This document shows, piece after piece, positions 23,506 to 35,751 of a stretch of 64,000 bases of DNA. Both the position numbers and the translations under genes were made by a program. Numbering within the stretch: position 1 is the first letter of the stretch; every line of letters starts with the position of its first letter. The stretch is taken from NCBI GenBank assembly GCA_035771175.1, contig CM069593.1, forward strand, positions 22,718,456 to 22,782,455, read 5' to 3'. The notes under the pieces are model-generated. The model was not told the DNA's origin. It saw only the letters and a list, made by a program, of their open reading frames with translations, and did not search any database. Source of the stretch: Paratinospora sagittata (lineage: Eukaryota; Streptophyta; Magnoliopsida; Ranunculales; Menispermaceae).

Positions 23506-23688
23506 ATCTCCACCTCACTTTTGCTCGCTATAGTGATTTTCACAAGAAAAAATTGCCAAAGTTTTTTTTCAAGTTCCAAAGTAAGCCAAATCAAATTGAT
23601 CGAAGCCAAATCAAATTGATTGAAACCAAATCAGAATAATCCAAATCGTACATGCAACTTGTGACAGTCGGCAGCAATAAGTAACAAG

Positions 23689-24480
23689 CTGTTAGAAATA
23701 TTTGATCCATGTGAGCCCACAAAGTGGGTCCCACAAAATATCAATAAGATAAAGATTATTTTTTATCTTATCCCACTAATATCTCAATAAAGATCTCACT
23801 CCCTAGAATAGTGGGAGTGGGATACGTAACTACTAAGAGTGACACCATTTTCCCATGATATGTGGGATGTATGGTTTTCCCTTATAATATTTGACTCCTT
23901 GAGAGAGTCAAAATTTGCATATAAAAAAACTCAAGAAATTAAGAGTTACGCGAGGTGTTGGAGAGATCTTTTGGTGAAAACCAAAAAGCTAAGACCTTGA
24001 CTTGTGATTGCGATCATTCTGAAAAGCGTATTTGGGCTATGGATTTTGAATCGGGTTCAGCAGTCCCAGATGGCCTAGATCGGTTCGACCGGCCAGTCCA
24101 ACCTGTCCAGCAAATTAAATTAAAAAAGATAGAGATTAATCTGGACCGTTCATACTTGATAAGTTAAGATGAAGACCATAGGTCGACTTTTAGACAAAGT
24201 GTTGAACAGTGGCCTAGCCTCATTTTTTTAGAACTTTCCATTTGTACAGTCAGCTTGGATCGAAACACACCAGAAATGTAGATCTATCATAACATCCTTG
24301 AGTTAGATCTAGACCGTTCAAGTTTAATGTGTTAAGATGAACACCTTACATACAAAATTATGCAATGTGTTAAACTGAGACCTAAGTTAATTTTACTTGA
24401 TCTTAACATCCGTATGGTCAAAAATCAACAATGTAGACCTGAATATCATACAATTACATTAGACTCATACTTACTTTTCC
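23689..24480 (+). repeat. Probable copia LTR and leader
   Basis: Begins TGTTAGAAATATTTGATCC and contains a TATA-like CATATAAAA near 23920, followed by a GAGAGATCTTTTGGTG segment. The arrangement is that of a copia LTR upstream of the gag-like frame at 24499-24970. The LTR end and PBS could not be located. Confidence 0.4.
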
Positions 24481-24498
24481 TTTTACTATAGATATGGA

Positions 24499-25090
24499 AT
24501 GCGACTCAAATGTCAATTGAGTCTACACCTTGTACTACACTATACAAGAGTACAAGATGCATCTAGAACATACCCTTTCTCAACATACAAGCCAAATCAA
24601 TTCTATGATTTATCAACTTCTTTGCATGAACGTGGTAATGGATATGGAAGACCGAAACAAGGTTCTTTTTTACTCCATCACTGAAGAATGGAGAGACAAA
24701 ATCAAGAAAAGTAGCAACATGTTTTATTATTGGAAGATTGTTGCGGAACTTCGAAGAGCAGAGCAACACAGAATACGCCTGCTAGAAGAAGAGCGCCCTA
24801 TTGCTAAGAATGTAAGGCAATCTTTGATATTGTCAACACTTCCGAACAAGAGAAGTGCAGGTGGAATGTGCTACCTTTTAGGAACAAGTTCATCGTCGTT
24901 CTTAGATCGTCATGCGAAGAACATGGTCAAGAATGCGATGAACACATTCAAGGAAATAATGCCATTTTAGGGGGTCCTAGATCAATCTTAGTATAGCAGT
25001 TAAGGAAATCTGATGTAAAAGAGTTCACATTGTTGAGAACTGATCGAGGAAGAGAATATCTTTCCGATCAATTTAAATATTGATAATGTC
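24499..25090 (+). pseudogene. Degenerate copia gag and integrase remnant
   Basis: A frame at 24530-24970 reads QHTSQINSMIYQLLCMN and KVLFYSITEEWRDKIKKS, Gag-like in composition. After frame changes, LRTDRGREYLSDQFKY near 25035-25080 is the integrase motif around the second catalytic Asp. The regions between (CCHC, protease, integrase finger) are missing. It is a heavily deleted element without a confirmed LTR pair. Confidence 0.55.
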
Positions 25091-25864
25091 ACTATGAATT
25101 TATTTATTTTTTTGATAATGTCTATGTGATTGAATTCATAAGATAGAATTGTGCAAATGACCTTTTATGATCTTTAATAAATGGTTAAAGTTCATTTATT
25201 TGTATAATATGCACATGCTTGCAACAATTATATCATTAATTTGCATGCCTCCATTGTTTGCGCTAAATTCATTAAATAATAATTAAGTTTTATTAAAGAA
25301 GTAGGTGATGATTGTGAAACATAGTGAACTCTCGAACCTATTCTTTAACTTACTTATTTCTTTATTTTTTGGAATTTCTGGTCGCAAATCTAAGTTATAA
25401 TGTTGTGTCATGTTAATTGTCACGTGTTTCCTACTATCTTTTAGTCATTCTTTGTCTTTAAATAACATAGACGGAAAAAAAATGATTCCCCATCCGAAAT
25501 AATTTTAAACATATTCTGGGTTGGCCGTCCATTAAATCACACATAAATTTATGTCCAGATACGTTTGAAACTATGCAAGGTAGTCGTGCTATAGCACATT
25601 TTTGTCGTTTACGACTCCTCATATATAATAAGATTAGAATAACAAATATATTTTTTCAGTTCATTGGTGCTAAAATAAAAAAGAAAAAAATAATGTTAAA
25701 CAAACAAATATATAAGAACTTACAACAAAATCAACATATGTTTGTTTGCTAAAATTAAATAATCAAATCATTCATTGTAATTGATCTATAAGATGAAAAA
25801 CTAAATTATTTCAATACAGGATCTCATGTCTAGAAAAAATAAAATAAAAAGACATCCTAGCACA
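25091..25864. other. AT-rich stretch, no gene seen
   Basis: No supported coding frame, LTR or inverted repeat. It lies between copia debris and the Myb/SANT-like pseudogene. Confidence 0.5.
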
Positions 25865-26885
25865 CTAATTATTAAATTTTTCTTTTTCCAATATGAGAAA
25901 TTCTAGAATTGGGATCCGAGTTATTGGGTCATCTTCATGTAACATCCACAATTCTCTGAATTCTGGCTTTATGAAACGTGTGAGAGCGAACACATATAAT
26001 TGGCTTTGATGAGGTATTTCTGTCATCTTTTTCAAAGATGCAACACGAATAGCCATGGTTGGCACTGTTTTTGTTGAACTTTCTTCATACAATATATGAG
26101 AAAAAAGGCGTTCCAATCCCTTTTCAATCACATTATCAATGTTATTTTTCCTTTTAGATGGTCGATGACATTTACGTCTAATATCTGACATACGGTTATC
26201 GAACTCTTCTCTCTCATTAGGATTCTCAATTTCAACAGTTTTTGGATTTTGTGTTGCATCTTGTGGATTAGGTAAATGTCTCTCATCGTCTGCATCGAGG
26301 TCTACATAACTTCCACTTGACATAATATCCTTCGGAATAGACCCATTAGCATGATATGCGGATTTACCTAAAGCTGAAACCCCTCCGAATAGTATATCTA
26401 ACTCATAAGCAAATAACAATGGTTGGGTTCTGAAAATTTTTTGCTTGTGGATTTGCCTATATTAAAAAATAAACTATTATGAACAATCTAAAATACTTAT
26501 TACTATTTATATATAAAAAATTACCTTAATATATTCATCCCACTAATCATTGTCCATGATAACTCGTTGATTAGTTTCATCTCGTCCAATACCGGTCTGA
26601 GAAATCAATTTGTTTCAGGCAACCCAATTCTTTTTAGAAAATCTTATTGATTTTTTAATTGCTTCTGATCATACTTTAACCATGTTTTCTTGTTGAATTC
26701 ATCTAACACATTATTTCATCCCTTTCTGTTAAAATTTGCACCGGATCTTCCACCCAGTTGAATTTTTTCAATACAGATATCAATAAATATCTTTTTAGTA
26801 GCGTTATTCCACTCAGCCTTAATTGATCTCTTCTCGTCATCTTTTTCTCTTATATTTGTCATGTTTTCCTCATGAGTACTCATTT
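25865..26885 (-). pseudogene. Myb/SANT-like domain protein
   Basis: Minus strand. It opens at 26885 with MSTHEENMTNIREKDDEKRS, then WNNATKKIFIDICIEKIQLG and GRSGANFNRKG. This is the trihelix-like Myb/SANT domain of plant L10-interacting-MYB-like and PIF/Harbinger ORF1-like proteins. The segments matching KKFNEKTGKxYDRKQLKNRWD and the LGWDPxxKTI block follow with stops and frame changes (26560-26720). The C-terminal half is open (25865-26419), with an RRKCHRPSKRKNN basic patch and a helical C-terminus. Such proteins bind DNA, either as host factors or as transposase partners. No Harbinger transposase is seen nearby, so a decayed host-like copy or a transposon ORF1 is equally possible. Confidence 0.65.
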
Positions 26886-27159
26886 TTCTTATAAAAAAAA
26901 ACTAGCAAGAATCATATGTATAAACAAACAATGCACAAAGATAAATAAATAACAGGATTCAATGAATATCATACAAATAAACAAATTATGTACAAGAATA
27001 AATAAAAAAAAGTTGAAGCAAAAAATGCATAAAAAACGTAAACAAATAATAGCATACAATAAAAATAAATAAACAAAAAAATTGAAAAACTTTTTTTTTT
27101 CAAAGTACAATAATAAACAAAAAAAAATTAACATGGAAAGTTAAAAACAAAAAAAAAGT

Positions 27160-27280
27160 GCACAAAGCGCTGCAGAGAGCGCGCTGAAAGGAGAGGCTCT
27201 CCTCTCTACTGCAGTGCACGGCAGAGAAGAGAGACCTCTCTACTGCAGGGCGTGGTAGAGAGAAACCCTTTTTTTTTTTT
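27160..27280. repeat. GA/CT-rich direct and inverted repeats
   Basis: CTCTCTACTGCAG occurs twice (near 27210 and 27237) among interleaved GAGAGAG and CTCTCC tracts that could fold into hairpins. No element boundary could be set. Confidence 0.45.
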
Positions 27281-27779
27281 TTGGAGTTCAAAAATTTTAC
27301 CTTGAATTTGTGCAATGAAGGTGGGGAAGAAGAGCGAAGGAGACACAAAAGAGAGAGTTTAGAAGAGAAGAGAGTCGTTGGAGAGAAAGGAAGAGTTTAG
27401 AATAGAAGAGATTTGTTGGGAGAATGAGGGCAATTTGGGATTTTTGAAAAAAAAAGTACGTTTTTTTGTACTTTTTTTTTTACGGCTCTTCCTCTACCCA
27501 CAATAGAGGTTTAGCCTCTAAAAAAAAGCCAAATATTTTTACTTTTTTAAATAAAGATTTAACCTCTAATTTTGCTAAACATCTATTTCTTTTAGAGGTT
27601 TTAAAATCCTAACCAAACACTCTATTTCTACAAAACTCTATTTGAATCAGGAATTCAGCAAAATAGAGGAAAGAAATAGAGTTGTCAAATGGCCAGCGTT
27701 TGCAAATTGCTTTTAAATTAAAAATAATTTTGGGAGCAAATGTTGTAAATAAAGATTTATTGCATATATAAAAAAAAAA

Positions 27780-28380
27780 TTGCTCACCATTGTGCGATGA
27801 CCTCTCCACTCCCTCTCCCTTTGTCTTCTCTTCTCTTCTATTTCTCTTCTTCTTGGGTCTGTTGTGGCCTGCCCATTTTGGACTTGGGTCTCGAAGAGCA
27901 AAACCAGACACCGCTTGGGAGCTGCGTCTTCCACAATAAGGTGAAGAGAGCTCGAGCTTGCTAAAGAGATCCTACAAGAGCTTGGGTTTTGGTGATCAGA
28001 TCTGATGATGGTAACACCTGATCTAGCCTAGAAGACAGTGATCTAGCCTAGAAGACAGTGGAGCGGAGCGATGGAGTAACCTTATGTAAATAAGTAGTAG
28101 TATGGTATAAATGCGTATTTGTATGTAGTGGTTGTATATTGTAAATTAGTAGTATGTTGTTGTAAGGGTTTTCCTCTAGTTGTGAGAGTTTTACCCTTTT
28201 ATTGTGAGGGTTTAGCCCTTTTGTCATTGTATTGTTTTCTTTTTTTATCATCTTGTTGTCGGGTTTTACCCATTTTCTCGTGAGCATTTTTGCTCTCCGT
28301 TGTGCCTGCATAGGTCGTCAGTGTATTATTGTATCTATTGGCAGGATGTAATTGAAATGAAATGAACCTTTGGCAATATA
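27780..28380 (+). repeat. Short retroposon-like repeat, copy 1
   Basis: Begins CTCACCATTGTGCGATGACCTCTCC, pyrimidine-rich. It contains a perfect 20-bp tandem duplication (28021-28060). It then has GTTGTGAGAGTTTTACCC-type segments and ends in an A/T-rich tail after TTGTGCCTGCATAG. The same order of segments is found at 29040-29530. There is no long ORF. It could be a non-autonomous retroposon or a duplicated transcript copy. Confidence 0.4.
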
Positions 28381-28615
28381 TATATACATATATAAAATTA
28401 AAATTTCTATATTTTTATATTTTTATATCTTTTAATTAAAAGATATAAAAAACTTATTTGTTTTTATAATGTATACTGTATAATCTGACTAATATTAATA
28501 ATACAAAATTCAGAGAGTAAAATGATTTGAACTTTGTGGGCGTGGATGACGTGGGATCATTCTTTTTAGGCATTGTTAAAATAAGCCTTTTTAATTGTAT
28601 AATATAAGCCATGTT

Positions 28616-29038
28616 AAGGCAACTTCAAAAGTGGATTGTATTTTAAAAAAAATGTCATGTCATTAATGTCAAGAGACTTACTTTTTATATGGCATAAAAT
28701 TAAACTTTATAGACAATCAAGTTAAAAAATGGTCTTTAATGTTTTCATGAATTATACATATTTTGATAAGGTGTTAAATGTTTTTTTTTAATTTATAATT
28801 TTTTTCTTTTGTTTAATAGTATAATTATAGTAATTTGATAAGTCAGCAATAGATGATTGTCTAACATACCGTTTAAAGTAAATGATCATGTTAATAACCT
28901 CTATTTTTTTTTTGCCAACTCAACTTGACATTGAATGTCAATAGTTGTATTGGAGAAGGTTTTTTTTAACACAATGTCCATTTATCTTATGTGACAATTA
29001 ATTTTTTTACAATGCACATTTCTATTGGAGATGCTCTA
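28616..29038. mobile_element. MITE with imperfect terminal inverted repeats
   Basis: The right end CTATTGGAGATGCTCTAA is the reverse complement of the GAGCATCTCCAATAG end common to plant MITEs. The left end AAGGCAACTTCAAAAGTGG, and the following GATTGTATTTTAAAAAAAATGTCA, match it imperfectly inverted. The interior is AT-rich and noncoding. It sits just before repeat copy 2. Confidence 0.5.
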
Positions 29039-29039
29039 A

Positions 29040-29530
29040 AATAGGCCTTCTCTCACCATCGGAAATCACTCTGTCCGCTCTCCATCTCTTTTGTTGTTCT
29101 TCTCTCATTGCTGGACGCCGCTCGCTGCTCTCCATTCTCCATCTTTCTCGTCTTTTCGCTCCTTCGCCGACAGCGTTTGATGTCCGGAGGTGACTGCGCT
29201 TAAGCTTTTTCTTTTTTTTTTTTGGTAGTTTTTCCTAAGACCTAGGTTAACAATGGAGATTTTGTTGTGAGGGCTTTTGTCCTCTAGTTGTTTATCCGTT
29301 GTTTGGGGTTTTCTACCCTCTTGATGTACAATAGAGTTTTTGTTGGGAGGGCACTATGTCCTCTCATTGTCGGAGTTATATGTTGTTATGGGTTTTTTTA
29401 TCCTCTTGAAGTCGGGTCTTATCCTTTGCTGTTTGCCTTGTAGGTGATGGGTATTACCCATGCTCATTATTGTGCCTGAATAAAGCTCAATACATGTCTG
29501 TATGAAGTAGCAAGTTGTACTCCAAGTTTG
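29040..29530 (+). repeat. Short retroposon-like repeat, copy 2
   Basis: Begins CTCTCACCATCGGAAATCACTCTGTCC, similar to the start of 27780-28380. It has the same GTTGTGAGGGCTTTTGTCC and TTGTGCCTGAATA blocks, then an A-rich tail. Divergence is considerable. No coding potential is seen. Confidence 0.4.
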
Positions 29531-30702
29531 GATATTTATTCAGCATAAATAAAATAAAAAATTGTATAATATAAAATTATAAGGTCCATAGTCATCCACC
29601 TCGTTAATCTTACTTCAGTTATTGAGAAGGGGGAGTTGTCAAAGATTGTAGGGGTGACTGGTAAAATAGCACACCTAGTTAGCAACGGGACAAAAATTGC
29701 ACCTGAAAAATAAAAGTTATTCTATCTATTAAAAAAAGTACAATTATAGCAATGATGTTAGATGTGTAGTTTTTTGTTTTTGGTATTTGAACCAGTTCAT
29801 ATACACCAACTATTTCTAGTGACAAGTCTGAGGAGTGAGAGTGTCATCCCTTAATGTGTAGATATATATCTATACATAGTTGTATATTTTATAGTTAAAT
29901 TAATAACATTTTCCTAAAATTAAATAGAAATTAACTAACAAGAATCATTGGTTGAGCTTTAAAAGTAATTTAAATAAAAGCATTATGTACACTATTTTCC
30001 TATTTGGTGCTTAGAAGTTGAAGGGTGCTATTTATACACAATTTTTATCTCTTACTCTCAATACAAAATTTTCTCATGTTGTTAAGAAAAGAGTTTAGTT
30101 GAGTTGAGTATTTTTATAACATAGTTCATTAAATACATTTGATGTACTGAAATCGTTTATTATTACAAGATTCAAGGACATCTAACTTAACACTAAAGAG
30201 TTGTGCGTTAAAAATTAATTAGTGCTAAAATCATGGACACTAATCATTTTTCTTAAAAAAAAATAGGCTACAAGTGCTTTTTGAAGAAGCTAGTTTATAC
30301 CAGCTTTTATTTTCTTAGTTATTTAAAATATCCTTATTTAAATTATAATAGTTAAATAACAATTAATAAAGTGATCTCATATAATTAAATAAATATATTT
30401 ACTTGGTATACATATAAAAGAAGAGAACTCCTTTTCTCATTCTATGGGGTTGTTTGGTAAAAAAGATCGATATCAAGATCAACAAGTTTCTCCAAAATTG
30501 TAAAAACACTACTAGTAAATTACGAGAGTCGCTTTTCACACCAACATCTTTTTCTCTTTGTACCATAATAAACAGTTATTTATTTATTTTTAGTTTTACA
30601 CTTTTTTTCCATCATTTAACGTCGTTTTCCCTTTTTGCCCATCACCCATTATCACATGCAATTCAAGGCATTTTTATTGGTTTAATTTATTTATATTCAT
30701 TT
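29531..30702. other. AT-rich intergenic stretch, no gene seen
   Basis: No supported ORF or repeat boundary. GGGGTTGTTTGGT near 30447 resembles the end of plant TIR transposons, but no inverted partner was found. The open frame at 30454-30729 looks random and runs into the LTR. Confidence 0.5.
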
Positions 30703-32080
30703 TGTCACACCCCGCCCGGACGCGCCTAAACCGGTGGGACACTCACGGGCGGGGCGTGAATGAATTATAATAATAATCGAGTGCGCAAGTACACAATTGA
30801 GTACAAATCTGATTTCATTAATTTCAGAATGTATTTATGTACAAAATATAGTTAAGGGAACATTCTCCCAAAATCTCCCTATAAATAAATAAGGGGTACA
30901 AAATGTAGTCCCAAAAACCTTCACCCAGTCCACCCTAAACTCCTAAAAAATTGGATAACAACGGGGTGAGCTATTGTCCAGTGGGTAAAATAGTTTGTGA
31001 ATACGACATTTAAAAAAGAAGACTTCATAATCAAATATCACATATACACAACATAGCATTATAAATAGTATAACATGTATGTATGCATGACACCGTCTCG
31101 TAATGGTTCCGTGATCGTACGTCGCCCTGAGTTCACGTACAGATGTCCATCCCCAGGTAAACCCGGGTTCTCATTGTACGTCCCTCCCCAGGGACATATC
31201 CCTGAGCTAACGCACAGATGTCTTTCCCCAGGTAATCCCGGGTTCACATTGTAAGTCTCTCCTCAGGAAGTATCAGGAATAGTGAGCATTGGTTCAATAA
31301 CTATTTTGTATGTCACGAACCACTTACGTCCCTAAGTGGTGCTTATGTATGATGACCATGCATGTGTGGGTCCTGTCTTTACTAACATTAGACAGGGTTT
31401 GGCAACGTCTAGTGATTCTTATCAAGGTCGGCATCATGACGTGCGTTGTTAGGATGTCCAATATCACTTGTACAAGCAGATAACTTTCAGATAAGACCAA
31501 CCAGACCAGTCTCTAGTTGAGAGGTGGGACACGAGGTCCGCTTAAATATCAATCTTTTATAGCAGCAAGCTGCCTCCCGTTTACTATTCAAAGTTACTGA
31601 GGACAAGACTAAGTCTGGTTGAGTCATATTGACCACTAATCCGGCGTAGTAACAGTGTAATACATGAACTCCGAGTATACAGGCATAAGTATAACAAATA
31701 TGAACATTATACGCAATAATGCATTGTAAATGAATAATAGACATAATGATAAATGAATGAAACTTTAATAAAAGTCATAAGACACACAAACCTATATTTC
31801 GTTCCCCATCTTTAGATAAAATCTCCTTCAAGAACCGGCGCCTCCTCTAGAGGAGAACCGCCTTGCACCGCGCAGAGAGTCTCTCAAAAAGAGGAGAGAG
31901 AAGATCACAAGGAGAGTGATGAACCAACAAGGAGAGTAAGAGAAAAGAGTTGGTTGAGGTGTGAAAATAAGGGGGGAAAGGGTTCCTTTTATAAGAAAAG
32001 GAACGCCCGAACGTTCGGGCACCCTACCCGAAATTCAAAATTTTATTTTTATTTTTTTTGTGTAATTTCGGGGTATTACA
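30703..32080 (-). repeat. 3' LTR of Ty3/gypsy copy B (1378 bp)
   Basis: Full-length counterpart of 5227-6597: TGTCACACC at 30703 and GGTATTACA at 32080 on the plus strand. It has the same internal tandem repeat around CCCCAGGTAA-type units (31130-31270). On the minus strand it begins immediately after a polypurine tract, so it is the 3' LTR of the pol fragment at 32740-35751. Confidence 0.85.
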
Positions 32081-32094
32081 ATCTGCCCTCCTTA
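32081..32094 (-). other. Polypurine tract of gypsy copy B
   Basis: The minus strand reads AAGGAGGGCAGAT directly before the LTR start TGTAATACCCC, the standard gypsy arrangement. Confidence 0.8.
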
Positions 32095-32739
32095 AAAGAA
32101 TTTCACCCTCAAAATTTCAGTCTTTGTAGTGATGATTGCTATCTTCGTGAGATTCACCACCTTCGTCATCATTCACAAGGTCAGGGTAATGCTGGTAAGG
32201 TCCCTAAATGATACTATGGCCGGTGGAATCTTCAACATCATCAAACAATGGAGAGCAAATGGAATCGGATTCGTCCTCAGAAGGTTTCAACATTTGCCTC
32301 CCAGATGGCGGCGTAAGGCACTGTAAGTTGTAGCGTTTCAGGGTGGTAGGTTGAGCGACGGAATGTTTTTTCGTGCAGTTGCTCGAATTCGACCACCTGA
32401 CAAATTTGGTAGGAGGTCTTGCTAGGATGAGGGCACAGGATTATTTTAGGCAATATTGTTAGGCTAAAGCCATCTGCGCTCTGGCGATAAGGATCGTTGC
32501 CGCTGAGGCAAGAGAGTTGGTGATGCAAAGAAGTTGTGGTTTGCTTCAGAGTCTTCACTGGTTGCCAAGCAGGTCATGGAGTGTATGACTCATTACTCCT
32601 GTCTGTTATGTTTTCAAACATCTGCATGGTTAATTAAATAAAACAATATATTATGATATTGTAAAAGCAGTTCCACAATTTCAATGATTAGTCAAAAAGT
32701 GCAATGCATCACATCATCAATTATTACTAAAAAACAATT

Positions 32740-34280
32740 CTGGGTATTTCAGTTTAATTATTTCTTCTAATTCCTAAGTTGCTTCCTCTATTATATGGTG
32801 ATCTCAGCGGACCTTTACAAGTAGAATGCTACGTCGCCTCAGTTCCTGAGTTTTCCTATCAAGAATTTGTATCGCTCTCTCCTGATATTTTTTCCTTCTT
32901 CAACCCGAACTTCGACCAGAGGGATAATATGTGAAGGATCAAGACGATACTTTCGAAGCATAGATACATGGAAAATGTCATGAACCTTGGAAATGGATGA
33001 GGGAAGGGATAGACGATAGGCTAGTTTGCTAATATGTTCGACGATCTTAAATGGGCCAATATATCGTGAAGAGAGCTTTTCCTTGATCCCGAAGCGTTTG
33101 ACACCTCTTGTAGGCTGAACTTTTTGAAAAACCAAGTTCCCTTTATCAAATTCTAGAGATTGTCTTCGCTTGTCGGCATAGCTTTTCTGTCGACTTTGTG
33201 TTACACGAAGTCGCTCCTTTACTAGTGGGATCTTCTTAGAAGTCTCTTGAGCTAGTTCTGGTCCCAATTGCGGTCGATCTGCCATATCTAACCAGCATAC
33301 CGGAGATCTGCAAGGGAGACCATAGAGAGCCTTGTATGACGCCATGCCGATATTGGTTTGGTAGCTGTTGTTGTATGCAAACTCAGCCAAATGTAAGTGT
33401 TTACCCATCAGTCATGAAAGTCCAAAATGCAACATTGTAACATATCCTTCAATATTTGGATTAAGCGCTCTAACTGCCCGTCAGTCTGAGGATGAAAAGC
33501 TACGCTCATGGTGATCCTGGAGCTCATTCTACTCTGGAAGCTTTGCCAAAATTTTGATGTGAATAGAGGGTCTCGATCAGAGACGATCGTGAGTGGTGTG
33601 CCATGAAGGCGTACGATCTCTCTTTCATACAATTCGACTAGCTTGGAAGGGTTATCCGTGAACTTTATTGGTAAAAAGTGTGCAGACTTTGTAAGTCTGT
33701 CAATGATAACCTAGATTGCATCTTGCCTTTTATTATTCCGAGGCAAGGCCGTAACAAAATCTACTGCAATGTTCTCCCACTTCATTCTCCAATAGGTAAA
33801 GGCTGGAGAAGTCCAAAAGGAAGTCTGCGTTCTGCCTTAACTTGTTGGAAAACGAGACATCAAGCAGCGAAGTCTGCAATAGCCTTCTTCATACAAGAGA
33901 ACCAAAATTGTTGCTTGACATCCTTGTACATCTTGTCACCACCAGAATGTTTAGCAAACCTCGAGCAATGTATTTCAGCAAGTACTTCTTTCTGAACCTC
34001 ATGATCATTTGGTAGGCAGAGACGTTTTTTATAGAAGATTGCCCCGTCATCATAGACCGATCAGTGAGGAAGGTCTTGTCCGCTGAGTAGAAGTTATCTT
34101 TTCTCCATTAACATGGGGTCGTTGGCTTGAGCTGCAGAAATTTTTCGTATAAGCTCAGAGTTGGTTGATAATTGAGAAAGTCGTGATCGTCCTTCCTCCT
34201 CGATGAGCTGTAAGTTAAAATTCTCCATCTCCGTAGCCAACTTTCCCATTTCAAAGTTAAGAATACAAGCAGCAACATAA
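32740..34280 (-). pseudogene. Gypsy copy B integrase with GPY/F and chromodomain remnant
   Basis: The integrase core lies at 33408-33632 (second Asp in IVSDRDPLFTS; Glu-bearing HPQTDGQLERLIQILKDML). The C-terminal part (32839-33408) has AEFAYNNSYQ, the GPY/F block RYIGPFKIVEHI and HDIFHVSMLRKY. After a frameshift near 32880, a chromodomain-like ILDRKTQELRRRSILLVKV is recognisable, so the element is a chromovirus of Tekay/Del character. The N-terminal zinc finger (33640-34280) is heavily frameshifted. About 650 bp of 3' untranslated sequence separate it from the polypurine tract. Confidence 0.8.
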
Positions 34281-35751
34281 GATTTTCAACTCAAGGCATC
34301 AACCACAACATTGGCCTTTCCCGGATGGCATTGGAGTTGAAAGTCATAATCTTTCAAAAATTCCAACCATCGTCTTTGGCGGAGGTTTAGGTCTTTCTGA
34401 GTGTAGATGTACTTAAGACTCTTGTGATCCAAGAAGACCTCAAACCGTTCACCGTATAGGTAGTAACGCCATAACTTCAATGCGAATACGACAACTGCAA
34501 CTTCAACTTCCAGGTCATGAATTGGGTAATTACCCTCTTGAATCTTTAGTTGCCTAGAAGCATATGCAACAATCTGACCTTCTTGCATTAGTTATGCACC
34601 TAAGCCTTGGAGAGAGGCGTCGGTGTATAGTGAATACCTAACTCCATTTCTTGGAGTAATTAGTACTGGTGTTGTTGTGAGGTGTTTCTCCAATTCCTTA
34701 AATGACGATTCACAGGCGGGATTCCAGATAAATTGTACGTCTTTCCATGTGAGCTTGGCCATAGGTTCAGCAATCTTTGAGAAGTCCTTGATGAAGCGTC
34801 TGTAGTAGCCAGCCAAACCAAGAAAACTCTGAATTTGAGTAACTGTGGTTGGCTGTTTCCAGTTTAAAACCGCTTCAACCTTTGAAGGATCCACCTCAAT
34901 GCCATTGCCTAAACCATATGACCTGGGAATTAAACTCTTTTCGCCCAAAATTCGCACTTACTCAACTTTGCATACAACTGATGGCTTCTTAAGGTCTACA
35001 GGACAATCCTCAGATGTATCTTATGGTCTTCTTCAGTTGAAGAATATATCAAGATATCATCTACAAAGACCACCACGAATCTGTCTAAATATAGCCTGAA
35101 GATGCGGTTCATCAAATCCATGAACGCAGCAGGTGCATTTGTTAGACCGAGCGGCATGATCAAGAACTCGTAATGCCTATACCGAGTTCTGAAAGCCTTT
35201 TTATTTATGTCCGATTCTCTGATCCGGAGTTGATGATAGTCGGATCGTAAATCAATCTTAGAGAAGTATTTGACATTTCTAAGTTGGTCGAACAAGTCAT
35301 CGATCCTGGGTATTTGGTACCTATTCTTGATGGTGGCGTTATTCAACTTGCGATAGTCGATGCAAAGTGGTAACGAACCATCCTTTCTGCAAACAAACAG
35401 AACTGGAGCGCCCCAGGGTGATGAACTTTAATTGATGAAGCCATTACTCTCCAATTCCATCAGTTGTTTGTCTAACTCAACCAGCTCGACATTGGATATT
35501 TTGTATGGTGAAATTGAGATGGGTCTCGTCCCTGGTATGAGTTTGATCTCAAAATCGAATTCTCGGACTGGAGGTAGACCGAGAAGGTCATTTAGAAAAT
35601 AGTTGGGAATTCAGATATAACTGGGATATCGTGTACTTCTAGAGGGTACAGTGATGATGATTCATTGTCATCACTAAGGGATAAGGCTCGGAGTTGTGCC
35701 TTGAGGAGTGCAACATTCGAGTTGTGTATCCATTTTTGCGTTCTCTGAATC
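34281..35751 (-). pseudogene. Gypsy copy B reverse transcriptase and RNase H
   Basis: RT reads [20 protein letters not shown], then [16 protein letters not shown] (first Asp), [19 protein letters not shown] and [13 protein letters not shown] (catalytic Asp pair kept), at 34996-35346. Connection and RNase H follow ([49 protein letters not shown] at the end). Upstream of 35346 the RT start and protease linker align with 430-800 of copy A. Homology stops at 35751, where the MULE end begins. Gag and protease of this copy are absent. Frames are broken at about 34590 and 34970. Confidence 0.85.

Noticed and set aside
25865..26885. PIF/Harbinger element
   Set aside because: Only a Myb/SANT-like pseudogene is visible; no DDE transposase, inverted ends or 3-bp duplication could be shown.
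30430..30470. TIR transposon end (GGGGTTGTTTGGT)
   Set aside because: No inverted partner or target duplication found within several kb.
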